Shown: one piece after another, positions 43,233 to 51,654 of the stretch
Numbering within the stretch: position 1 is the stretch's first letter
Layout: each line of letters starts with the position of its first letter
Source of the DNA: Bradyrhizobium sp. AZCC 2176
GTDB lineage: Bacteria > Pseudomonadota > Alphaproteobacteria > Rhizobiales > Xanthobacteraceae
Reading direction: 5' to 3'
Length of the DNA stretch: 64,000 nt
Assembly (NCBI RefSeq): GCF_036924645.1
Contig: NZ_JAZHRX010000001.1
Coordinates: forward strand, 5,173,501-5,237,500
Translations under genes and position numbers: made by a program
Notes under the pieces: model-generated
Seen by the model: only the letters and a program-made list of their open reading frames with translations
What the model was told of the DNA's origin: nothing
Database searches by the model: none

Positions 43233-44009
43233 TCAAGATGATCGCACGCGTGAGGGCTGCGCATGACCGTTGGCTCGCCGGCTCCAGCGAATGACCGCCT
43301 CGGTGCGGTTATGCGCGGAGCATTTTCGCATGATACGTTGAATATGCATTTTTACGGTGTTTTCCGAGAGTTTGAGCCTGACGGCAATCAACTTGTTGGG
43401 AAGGCCGAGCTGCAGCGCCTCGAGCACATGTTGTTCGCGTGGCGTAAGGTCGACCATCGCCTTCTCCGGCACAATCCTGGTGGCGCCGTTACCTTCGTTA
43501 GCTCCGAATAGCTCGGGCGCGTCGGGACATTCCGATATCGCCTTGAAGTTCGACGCTCCATTTTGCCCAACGATCGGTAACGGTCGGTAGACCCCGCCGG
43601 CAAGAACCAGGCGCAGTCCGGCGATAGCGACTTCGACCGGGATCGATGTCGGAAAAAAGCCGCGCACTCCCCGTTGCATCGCAGCTGAAGCCGTCGCATC
43701 GTCGTTGCGATTTGACAACACGGCAACAGACGCTTTCGGGCAGGATTCTGCGAGGAGGGCAAGGCTTTCCTCGATCGAAGGGTCAGTGATCTGCTTGTCC
43801 CCGATATTCAGCGCAATCAAGCGGATATCTCTGCCGGATAATGAGTTCAGGCCACTCGTCGTTGCCATCTCGACGATCTCGAATCCAGTGAGTTCTCTCT
43901 TGAGGATATTGAGGATGCACGTACGCGCCAGGACATGTTGCTCGATGATCACGAGCACCGGCGGTGACCCCTGGGCTAGTTCCGCGAGATTAATAAGATC
44001 GTTGTCCAT
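43233..44009 (-). CDS. LuxR/NarL-type transcriptional regulator with degenerate receiver
   Basis: A 258-residue regulator. The N-terminal half (PVLVIIEQHVLARTCILNIL, then RLIALNIGDKQITD) has the alpha/beta outline of a receiver domain. However, it lacks the acidic pair after beta1 (IIEQ) and has Asn where the phospho-acceptor Asp would be. The C-terminal domain is a canonical GerE/LuxR helix-turn-helix (LTPREQHVLEALQLGLPNKL, LSENTVKMHIQRIM). ATG 44009 has GAGGATATC upstream; longer starts at 44069 or 44087 are possible. It converges on the exporter operon and probably controls the export block without phosphorylation. Confidence 0.85.
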   Translation of the reverse strand: MDNDLINLAELAQGSPPVLVIIEQHVLARTCILNILKRELTGFEIVEMATTSGLNSLSGRDIRLIALNIGDKQITDPSIEESLALLAESCPKASVAVLSNRNDDATASAAMQRGVRGFFPTSIPVEVAIAGLRLVLAGGVYRPLPIVGQNGASNFKAISECPDAPELFGANEGNGATRIVPEKAMVDLTPREQHVLEALQLGLPNKLIAVRLKLSENTVKMHIQRIMRKCSAHNRTEAVIRWSRRANGHAQPSRVRSS

Positions 44010-44210
44010 GATATCCTCGAGTTCAGAGAAACGCTGAGTACTCCACCAGTTTTGATTTCCATTTTCCATGGAGCAAGTCTGCCCCACACACTCTGCAGCG
44101 AATTGCTGCTGATCGCGACGTGCTTCCGACTTTCAAGTTCGTCAGGAACGTCGTCAGGGGACCTTCTGGTCCGTTGCAATAGATCTTGGCAGCGGTTCCG
44201 TTGTTCCAGG

Positions 44211-44819
44211 CTAGCTGCTGCAAATATTGCGATACGCGCTCGCCGCCGCCGAATTCGCGGGACCGTCGACGACGTATGCTTCATCTTCCGTCACGAGATA
44301 TAGAAACGGCCTATCTCCGGTATCTTCGCCCGACGGTTTCTTTCCTTTGACACGGCCGCAAATGGTGTCGACGGACTTTCCGAGCGTATTTTTGCGGATG
44401 GCCCGTTTCATCTCACCGAACTCGGCAGATGCCGGGTCCTCCAACTTCGCAGCAATCGTGGTCCTCGCCTTGATAATGACCGGATCGGACATCTCAGCGG
44501 GCCGACCAGATGCCGGAGCCTCGACTTTCGCTTCGATCATGGTGGACTTCGCCCTTTTCTCGGCGAGTTGGGGCCTGTCGCGGACGTCGGCAATCGACGG
44601 CTTTTCCGTCTTCGTCGCGATCGTGGACTTGAGTTTTGTTGTCGCGGAATTGGTCTTGGATGACGCTGGCGCCGGTTCAATCGACCGACTGACCGCCATC
44701 CCGTTGAGACAGCCGGACCCGCTCGCGTCCGTGCATGCTTCCATGCTCGCTTGCGGCGGTAATAGGCAGCTACAGCCAACCAGGGTCGCAGCCAGAACAC
44801 CAATGAGAAGCGTTCTCAT
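44211..44819 (-). CDS. Putative lipoprotein with conserved C-terminal domain
   Basis: A 202-residue protein with a lipoprotein signal (MRTLLIGVLAATLVGCSC, lipobox LVGC), so it is probably membrane-anchored through Cys16. A long Lys/Thr/Ala-rich linker follows, then a compact C-terminal region (IIKARTTIAAKLEDPASAEF, TICGRVKGKKPSGE, RPFLYLVTEDEAYVVDG). I recall this region from exported proteins of Bradyrhizobium but not a function. Its ribosome binding site GAGGGATT is clear. It lies between the regulator and the porin gene, all on the minus strand. Confidence 0.75.
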   Translation of the reverse strand: MRTLLIGVLAATLVGCSCLLPPQASMEACTDASGSGCLNGMAVSRSIEPAPASSKTNSATTKLKSTIATKTEKPSIADVRDRPQLAEKRAKSTMIEAKVEAPASGRPAEMSDPVIIKARTTIAAKLEDPASAEFGEMKRAIRKNTLGKSVDTICGRVKGKKPSGEDTGDRPFLYLVTEDEAYVVDGPANSAAASAYRNICSS

Positions 44820-45452
44820 GCTAATCCCTCATAAGGGGCCTGAGTTCTGCTCGCACTTCTTGCGACGATCTATGTTGCGCTGGTTGTCTATCATTTGCGC
44901 AAAAGTATTAACTGCTGCTTAAACGCCGGTCCTTCGCCGCAGCAAGCTCTTGCATCGTTGTGCCGGCGCATCACAGTTCACGGTAGGTGAGCACTTTTCG
45001 TGGCGGATCGGGTCACACTGCTCAGCAGGTCGATATCTACTCCACTTAGCGCTATCATCACGGCCTTGCTGGACATCATTGCGACCGCCATCCTGCGAAT
45101 GGCGCACGATAGCGTTCGCTCTCGATCACTGAGACATCTGGGAGCGCGCGTCGCTAGCAAGAACTCTCGGATCGCAGGAGTGATCGGGTTCGGTTGTTGC
45201 TCGCCAGTCGCCATATGTCGGTGAATTGCGGCACGTTTACTTTTCACAATTCGCTGCGGCTGCGCTCTATGCTTGCGCGTGGGAACGCGCACCATCGCTC
45301 CGACCGACAGCGCAAGTGCATCTTGCCGGTAACCGGGAGTCATTAATCTTCTTGCGTTCATTATGGAGGGCGGGAATCGGCCTGCTCACTCCATCTGTCG
45401 TGACGATGCTTCCAGGATTTTGGCTCGTTCTCCAAGCGCGGACGCAGACGGA
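44820..45452. other. Intergenic stretch with one doubtful ORF
   Basis: About 630 bases. The only frame of interest is on the minus strand ending at 44978, whose last 80 codons (from ATG 45214, MATGEQQPNPITPAIREFLL) have reasonable protein composition. It lacks a good ribosome binding site and any family I know. Nothing else is seen. Confidence 0.3.
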
Positions 45453-47300
45453 TCAAAAATTGAGCTGGATCAGTCCGAACGCACCATGCGCGACCTTTCC
45501 CGTCCCGCCGAGGCTAACCGGGTAGTCCCAGTTGGCTGAATATTCCACCGCCACCTTCAGCCCATCCATGACCCACTCGCCTCCGGTAAGGAAAAGCCGG
45601 TGTTGCGGGACGAATCCGATCCGGGTTGGCACGCCGTTTTGCAGGATCGATGCGCCCGCCATGTCTTTGCTGCCGGAATATCCCACCGAGATGAAATCGC
45701 CCTGCGCGCCGATCTCCGTTATCCACGGGTTCCAGTCGAACTGGTAGGCAATCGAGGCCTGCCAAGTCATCGGCATCATGTTCCGCGCAATGCCGAGCCC
45801 ATCGACAAACCTGGCGTCCTGAATTGCGGCATTTACCTCGCCCACGAAAGCGAACGGGCCGAAACTGGTCTTGAGGCTCGCGGCCACTCCAGGAATCCGG
45901 CCGATCTGATTCAGGAACGGTAGGTAGGACGTACGCAAAAATCTGCTTTCGAAAACGGAGGTGTCGTAGTCGACATGGAAGTCAAGGGTCCATGGACAAA
46001 CCAGCGAGTCCTTCAACTGATCATAGGGCACGCCGCAATGGCCCCTCGTCCGGAAGCCGAGACTGGCATTGTAATCGTCGATTTTCGTCCGGCCGGGGAT
46101 GATGCTGTCGCTGCCTCTGTAGGTCATGACTGAGCCGTAAAAGGGCGCCGGGTCGAACGGGAATGTGACTGGCGTAGGTCGGAACGGACGCTCAGGCAGC
46201 GGGGTGTAGCCGAGCCAACGCATCAGTTGGCTCACGGCCGGTGCGACGACCAACGGACTGACGCGTGGAACAACGACGGGCGCCGGCGGCGGCTGCCGCG
46301 GTGGGGTTGGCCAGGCGAATTCCAGGCCTCCCGCCGTCTGACGGTTTTCAAACACCTCGGTCGTCAGCGGAGTGCCGATCGAGAGCGTATCCAGGCGTGC
46401 CACGCCCGTGGACGTACCGAAATGCAAAACCTCCACGCCGAAGCGGGCCGCGATCGGGAATTGCATTAGATCGCCGACTGAAATGTGAGTCCGATCAAGC
46501 GTGAAGCGATCCACGCCTACGCCGGGGACGTTGGTCGGCACCACTGGTTGATTCCCGGTCGGGAATATTGCGCCAGTGCCGCTGTCGAAGTGGAGAACCA
46601 GAGCACCGGTCAACCAGTCGCTCAGTTTGATATCGAAATCGAGTTCCGCCGTACCCAGCTGCAGGTTTTCTTGTGTGGGGCCGGTGAACGAGCCGGCCCG
46701 TGAGGCCACGCCTTCAACCACGCCGCTCAGCGAGAGGAAGTTATTGATCTTCGGTCCGGTCTTGTTGAGCGTGTCGCGGAGGATCTGGCGCGTCGCGTTC
46801 TCGTTCGCCGCCCAGCCGATCTCCAGCTCTCTTACACGCTCGTTAAGTGGCCTTTTCGCTGCGGCTTCCGACAAATCTGGAGCGGGCAGTGCGGGCGGAT
46901 CGACGGGCGGTGACAGAGCCGTGGGTGCAGGCTTCGCCGCAGTCACAGCAGGCGCCGGATGTTGGTGCACCGCCGCGGGCTTGGTCCGCCGCACCGGCGA
47001 TGTCCCCTCCAGGGCGTTGAGACGTTCGGAAAGTTTGCGGTTCTCCGCCTTTAGCTCTCCGAGCATACGCCGGAGAACTGCGATGTCCTCGTTCTCCGCG
47101 GCGGCGGCATGGGAAGGGACGAGCAGGGCGAGGCTGAACAATGCGGGCGCGGCGTGAAAGACAAATGGGTACACGGAGTAGGCGCGGTACCGGCCGCGCG
47201 TAGTTGACTTTACGGTGCTAGTTTCCGCAGCGTGCCAACGTCGCCCAGATCCGGCGACGCGCTCATCCCGCTTACCCCAGATCATACGCGGCCCCATCAC
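45453..47300 (-). CDS. LbtU-like outer-membrane beta-barrel porin
   Basis: A protein of up to 615 residues. A late signal sequence (FHAAPALFSLALLVPSHAAA, about residues 48-68) suggests the true start is further in, perhaps a GTG near 47174. Next comes a short coiled coil (VLRRMLGELKAENRKLSERL), a Pro/Ala-rich linker, and a C-terminal barrel of alternating strands that ends in LIQLNF, with a terminal Phe. Coiled coil plus barrel is the architecture of the LbtU siderophore-porin family. Such proteins pass small ligands across the outer membrane. It is divergent from the RND genes and may be their outer-membrane partner, which is only an inference. Confidence 0.75.
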   Translation of the reverse strand: MMGPRMIWGKRDERVAGSGRRWHAAETSTVKSTTRGRYRAYSVYPFVFHAAPALFSLALLVPSHAAAAENEDIAVLRRMLGELKAENRKLSERLNALEGTSPVRRTKPAAVHQHPAPAVTAAKPAPTALSPPVDPPALPAPDLSEAAAKRPLNERVRELEIGWAANENATRQILRDTLNKTGPKINNFLSLSGVVEGVASRAGSFTGPTQENLQLGTAELDFDIKLSDWLTGALVLHFDSGTGAIFPTGNQPVVPTNVPGVGVDRFTLDRTHISVGDLMQFPIAARFGVEVLHFGTSTGVARLDTLSIGTPLTTEVFENRQTAGGLEFAWPTPPRQPPPAPVVVPRVSPLVVAPAVSQLMRWLGYTPLPERPFRPTPVTFPFDPAPFYGSVMTYRGSDSIIPGRTKIDDYNASLGFRTRGHCGVPYDQLKDSLVCPWTLDFHVDYDTSVFESRFLRTSYLPFLNQIGRIPGVAASLKTSFGPFAFVGEVNAAIQDARFVDGLGIARNMMPMTWQASIAYQFDWNPWITEIGAQGDFISVGYSGSKDMAGASILQNGVPTRIGFVPQHRLFLTGGEWVMDGLKVAVEYSANWDYPVSLGGTGKVAHGAFGLIQLNF

Positions 47301-47987
47301 TACCGCCGTTCGACGTCACTCACATCGTCGAACTAACTCGTTCACAACAATTCCGCTCTGGTAATCAGACTGTCTCAGCCAGCGTTTCATCCGTCAGGCC
47401 GACTACAGACAAGAGCCCGCTCAACAACGCGGAGCAAATGATTGCCGGAGCCCCCCAGCAATGTTGGGATAAGAGTGACGCGGATGACGAATTACGCAAG
47501 CGCCACGAAGTGATATATCCAAAGTGATGTATCTAAATTACAGGAGGAGCCGCGAACAGCCTCGGGCGGCGGTCAGGCAACTTCAAGTGGCGGCACGGTT
47601 TTTTCACCTAAGCTTGCAAAGTGCGTAAACACGCGTGACCCAATTGGAACCAGAATGTAATCCAAATGGGTGGATTGTGCCGACAGGAATATCAACTTAA
47701 AATTTCCACTCGCCTTAATCTGGTCCTCGGTCTGGTCCACGAAAGTCAGCATTGCGGAATTTTGATTACGGCGAAGCCTCACTATGGCGTTAGCACGACC
47801 GAAATAAAGCCGGCGCAAGGCCGACAAAAAATTCGGACTCGTGGGGAATAATAGTGGGTGAACAATTGTGTTGCCTCCAGGAGCGACACAGCGGTCAGAA
47901 AATCCCGCATTCAACGGGCCTTCGCAAACGGAGTTCGACTACAGCCACAGATCGAAAACAATCAGAGGTTAAATGGGGGGCGTCGAA
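47301..47987. other. Divergent intergenic region upstream of RND operon
   Basis: About 690 bases between the porin gene and the first RND gene. A minus-strand frame 47573-47914 (113 codons) is open but has ordinary composition for a chance frame and no recognisable family. The plus-strand G-run GGGGGG eight bases before ATG 47988 is the probable ribosome binding site of the RND gene. Promoters for both directions should lie here. Confidence 0.4.
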
Positions 47988-50900
47988 ATGTTGGCGTGGC
48001 TCATATCCTCTAGCGTGCGTTTACGCACCCTCATTGTAGTCGCCGCCTCGGGCCTACTGATCCTCGGCGCCGTTGACGTCAGGAACAAGCCGCTCGACGT
48101 CATCCCCGAATTGGCGCTGCCCTCGCTCACCGTGAAGACGGAATCGCTTGGCCTCTCCAGCGCCGAGGTTGAATCGCTGATCACTGTGCCGCTGGAGGCG
48201 GACCTGCTTAATGGCGTCCCGTGGCTTCAGGTCATCCAGTCGGAATCGATGGCGGGACTTTCGACGATCGAGATGATCTTCGCGCCCGGCACCGATCTGA
48301 TGAAAGCGCGCCAGATGGTGCAGGAAAGGCTGACGCAGGCGCACGCGCTACCGAACGTCTCCAGCCCGCCGGTTATGCTTCAGCCGGTTTCCTCGGCCAG
48401 CCGAGTAATGAACATCGGCCTGAGTTCGAAATCCGTCTCACTGATCGACATGTCCGTCCAGGCGCGCTGGAATATCGCACCGCGCCTCGCCGGAGTTCCG
48501 GGCGTGGCGAATGTCTCGATATGGGGTCAGCGCGAGCGGCAGGTGCAGGTGCTTGTCGATGCCCGGAACCTGAACAAGAAGGGCGTCAAGCTCGATCAGG
48601 TGATCAAGACGACAGGTGAGGCGGTGTGGTCCTCGCCGCTCACCTACCTGAACTCATCCACGCCCGGCACCGGCGGCTTCATCGAAACGCCGAACCAGCG
48701 GCTCAGCATCCGTCACCAGCTGCCGATCTCCACCGTGGGTACCTTCGCCAAGGTGCCGCTCAGCGGCACGACCACGAGCGTCGGCGACGTCGCCTATCTC
48801 GTGGAGGGGCATCAGGCCCTGATCGGAGACGCCATTGTCGGCGAAAACCCCGGTCTGATGGTGGCGATCGAGAAATTCCCCGGCTTCAACACATTGGACG
48901 TGACGCGCGGCGTTGAGCGCGCGCTCAACGAACTGAAACCCGGGCTGCCCGGTATCGAGATCAATACGACCATCTACCATCCCGCGAGCTTCATCGAACG
49001 CGCGACCAGTAATCTGGGCAACGTCATGCTCATTTCGATCATCCTGGTCGCCGTCGTGCTTGGCCTTCTGATGGGCAACTGGAGGACCGCGGTTATCGCG
49101 CTAGCCGCGATCTCATTGTCGTTCGTCTGCGCTGAACTTCTGTTAAAGGCCGTCGGAATCTCGCTTAGTATGATAGTCGTCGGCGGCCTGCTGATGGCGT
49201 CCGGCGTGATCGTGCATGACAGTATTATCGACGCCGAAAATGTGCTGCACCGCTTGCGTGCGACGCAACGCGACGGTCGGCTCCGCTTCATGGTCGTCGT
49301 CCGTGCGATGCTGGAAACGCGTCGGCCGATGCTGTACGCGTCGCTGATCGTCGTACTCGCAGTGCTGCCCGTTCTGTTCATGTACAGCCGGTCCGCTGCG
49401 TTCTTCGCGCCGATGGCCTGGGCCTATATTGCCGCCGTGTCCATCTCGATGCTGGTGGCGTTGATCGTGACCCCCGCGCTGGCCGCGGCACTGCTCGTCA
49501 ATGCGCCACTGATCCCGGTGGGCGGTTGGGTCATCAATAGGTTGGCCAGGCCTTTCGATCGGATTGTCGGCCGCGTCATCCGCGCGCCGCTCGCCTGCAT
49601 AGGCGCCTGCGTCGCGGCGGCGATCGCGTGCTTCGCGCTCTGGAGCCCACTCGAACGCAACATGGTCCCCAGCTTCAGAGAGACCGATCTTGTGATCGAA
49701 TGGCAGGGTCCGCCCGGCACTTCGCTGCAGGCAATGATCCGGTCGACCGAGAACCTGATCCGCGACCTGCGGCAGATCCCGGGAGTGCAGAACGCGTTCG
49801 CCAATCTCGGACGGGCTGTGCTTTGCAACTGCGAACGTGCGACGGACGTCAATACGGGGCAAGTGTGGGTCAACATCGATCCGAAGGCCGATCGCGAAGC
49901 AACGGTGGATGCCGTCGAAGCCGCCATCACCGCCTATCCAGGGATGCGTGGCAAGCTTGGGACGTACCTGTCCACCAAGCTGCGCGAGGCGCTCACCGGT
50001 GACCCGGATTCCATCACCGTGCGTGTCTATGGCAACAGCCTCGATATCATTCGCGCCAAGGCGGAGGAGATCCGCGCATCGATGGCGAAGATCCCCGGCA
50101 TTGAAGATCCCCGGGTCGAACTACAGGTCGAAGAACCCTCGATCGAAGTCAAGGTGGATCTCGATCGCGCAGCTAGTTACGGCCTCAAGCCGGGCGACGT
50201 CCGCAGGGCGACCTCCGCGATGGTCGGCGGCATCACCGTCGGTGCGCTTTTCGAGGACCAGAAGGTTTTCGACGTGGTTGTCTGGGGGCGGCCGGAGTTG
50301 CGCGACAACATCGATGATGTGCGAAATCTGATGATCAATAGCGATAGCGGGTCCCAGGTTCGCCTGGCTCAGGTTGCAGACGTCCGCATCGCGCCGGCCA
50401 CCAGCATCATCCAGCGGCAGGGGTCGTCGCGTCGTATCGATGTTTCCGCGAAAGTGGACGAGCGGGCGCTCGGTGATGTGGCGGATGATGTCGCCCGGAA
50501 CGTTAAACAGATCGCTTTCCCGTTCGAGCACCGTGCCGAGGTGCTCGGCGAATACAAGGAGCAGCGAGCTTCTCTGCGATCGATATATAGCTACATGGCG
50601 GCGGCTGCGGCGTTGATGTTCCTGCTGACGCAGGCGGTGCTCCGCAGTTGGACACTCAGCGCCCTGTCGCTACTCGGCGTACCGGTCGCTGCACTTGGCG
50701 GCCTCGCTGCGGCCGCAATCAATGATGGTCACTTCTCGCTTGGCTCTTTGTTGGGTCTGGCAGCGGTGCTCGCACTGATGGTGCGGCAGGGTATTGGTCT
50801 GGTCGCCCATTTTCAGCATCTGCAATTGAACGAGGGGGAGCCGTTCGGCGAAAAGCTGGTACGTCGCGGCGTCCAGGAACAGTTCCCGAGCATCATCGCC

Positions 50901-51113
50901 TCATCGGCGACGACGCTCGCTCTGGTGCTTCCGTTCGCGTTCATGGGCGATGTCGCCGGACTCGAAATCGCACACCCGCTCGCGCTCTCGGTCTTGGGCG
51001 GCGTCGTTACCATGACGCTCGGAACATTGCTCGTGCTGCCGGCGCTTTACTTGCGGTTCGGCGCCGGCTGGACGGCCGATCGGCTCGATCTTGAAATGGA
51101 GACCGCATCATGA
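47988..51113 (+). CDS. RND efflux pump inner-membrane subunit, CzcA/CusA-like (first of two)
   Basis: A 1041-residue RND transporter with 12 membrane helices and two large periplasmic loops. The opening VRLRTLIVVAASGLLILGAV and KPLDVIPELALPSLTVKTES mark the heavy-metal-efflux/CzcA branch. In helix 4 the proton-relay segment reads GVIVHDSIIDAEN: His410 stands where the partner pump and the family have Asp, though Asp411, Asp415 and Glu417 are present. The usual first Asp of CzcA (D402 position) is Ala, as in the second pump. Start ATG 47988 has a G-run as ribosome binding site; ATG 47973 is possible. It is coupled by ATGA to the adaptor gene. Confidence 0.88.
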   Translation: MLAWLISSSVRLRTLIVVAASGLLILGAVDVRNKPLDVIPELALPSLTVKTESLGLSSAEVESLITVPLEADLLNGVPWLQVIQSESMAGLSTIEMIFAPGTDLMKARQMVQERLTQAHALPNVSSPPVMLQPVSSASRVMNIGLSSKSVSLIDMSVQARWNIAPRLAGVPGVANVSIWGQRERQVQVLVDARNLNKKGVKLDQVIKTTGEAVWSSPLTYLNSSTPGTGGFIETPNQRLSIRHQLPISTVGTFAKVPLSGTTTSVGDVAYLVEGHQALIGDAIVGENPGLMVAIEKFPGFNTLDVTRGVERALNELKPGLPGIEINTTIYHPASFIERATSNLGNVMLISIILVAVVLGLLMGNWRTAVIALAAISLSFVCAELLLKAVGISLSMIVVGGLLMASGVIVHDSIIDAENVLHRLRATQRDGRLRFMVVVRAMLETRRPMLYASLIVVLAVLPVLFMYSRSAAFFAPMAWAYIAAVSISMLVALIVTPALAAALLVNAPLIPVGGWVINRLARPFDRIVGRVIRAPLACIGACVAAAIACFALWSPLERNMVPSFRETDLVIEWQGPPGTSLQAMIRSTENLIRDLRQIPGVQNAFANLGRAVLCNCERATDVNTGQVWVNIDPKADREATVDAVEAAITAYPGMRGKLGTYLSTKLREALTGDPDSITVRVYGNSLDIIRAKAEEIRASMAKIPGIEDPRVELQVEEPSIEVKVDLDRAASYGLKPGDVRRATSAMVGGITVGALFEDQKVFDVVVWGRPELRDNIDDVRNLMINSDSGSQVRLAQVADVRIAPATSIIQRQGSSRRIDVSAKVDERALGDVADDVARNVKQIAFPFEHRAEVLGEYKEQRASLRSIYSYMAAAAALMFLLTQAVLRSWTLSALSLLGVPVAALGGLAAAAINDGHFSLGSLLGLAAVLALMVRQGIGLVAHFQHLQLNEGEPFGEKLVRRGVQEQFPSIIASSATTLALVLPFAFMGDVAGLEIAHPLALSVLGGVVTMTLGTLLVLPALYLRFGAGWTADRLDLEMETAS

Positions 51114-51595
51114 CCGCCGCTTGTGCCGCTTCGAAGGTCGTCAAAAGGGGGGAACGTCCCATGGCCCGCTTCAACGCATTGATGGTCACGGCATTTATCG
51201 CGTGCCTCGCAGTGCCCTGTGCATCAGCACTGGCCGCTGAGACGGCAGTCAAGAAGATCATGCCAGCGCGCGTCGAGGCCACAAATGACGCAAAGATCAT
51301 GAAGGTGACGCTTACGCCGAAAGCGGCTGAACGGCTCGGCATCGTGATCGACGAGGTGCGCGCCGATCCGTCGGGTCGCCGGATCGTGCCATACGCATCT
51401 GTTCTCTACGACCTAACCGGAAAGACGTGGGTCTATATCAGCGCCGATCCGTTGACTTTCGTTCGCGGCGCGGTGCTGATCGATACCATCAAGGGCGACA
51501 ACGTGTATCTGACGGACGGGCCCCCCGCTGGTACGAAGGTGCTTGCGGCTGGAGTGCCACAGGTCTTCGGCACAGAGGTGAAGGTAGGTCACTAG
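51110..51595 (+). CDS. Minimal periplasmic adaptor-like protein between RND pumps
   Basis: A 161-residue exported protein with a signal sequence (ALMVTAFIACLAVPCASALA, about 24-43). The mature part (KVTLTPKAAERLGIVIDEVR, RIVPYASVLYDLTGKTWVYI, GDNVYLTDGPPAGTKVLAAG) resembles the beta-barrel and membrane-proximal end of RND membrane-fusion proteins. Neither a coiled-coil hairpin nor a lipoyl domain is present; true adaptors are 350-500 residues. It overlaps the first RND gene by four bases. It may work with both pumps, as a short adaptor or docking ring. The distant relation to CusB/CzcB is inferred. Confidence 0.75.
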   Translation: MTAACAASKVVKRGERPMARFNALMVTAFIACLAVPCASALAAETAVKKIMPARVEATNDAKIMKVTLTPKAAERLGIVIDEVRADPSGRRIVPYASVLYDLTGKTWVYISADPLTFVRGAVLIDTIKGDNVYLTDGPPAGTKVLAAGVPQVFGTEVKVGH

Positions 51596-51654
51596 CTGTG
51601 CGTCGAAATTGATTTTCCACGGCGGCCTCGGCCTGAGTGGGGGGATTTTTTCCG

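Noticed and set aside
47573..47914. A 113-codon minus-strand frame in the region before the RND genes
   Set aside because: No clear ribosome binding site, no domain or signal recognised, and a competing frame on the other strand; kept only as a note in the intergenic entry.
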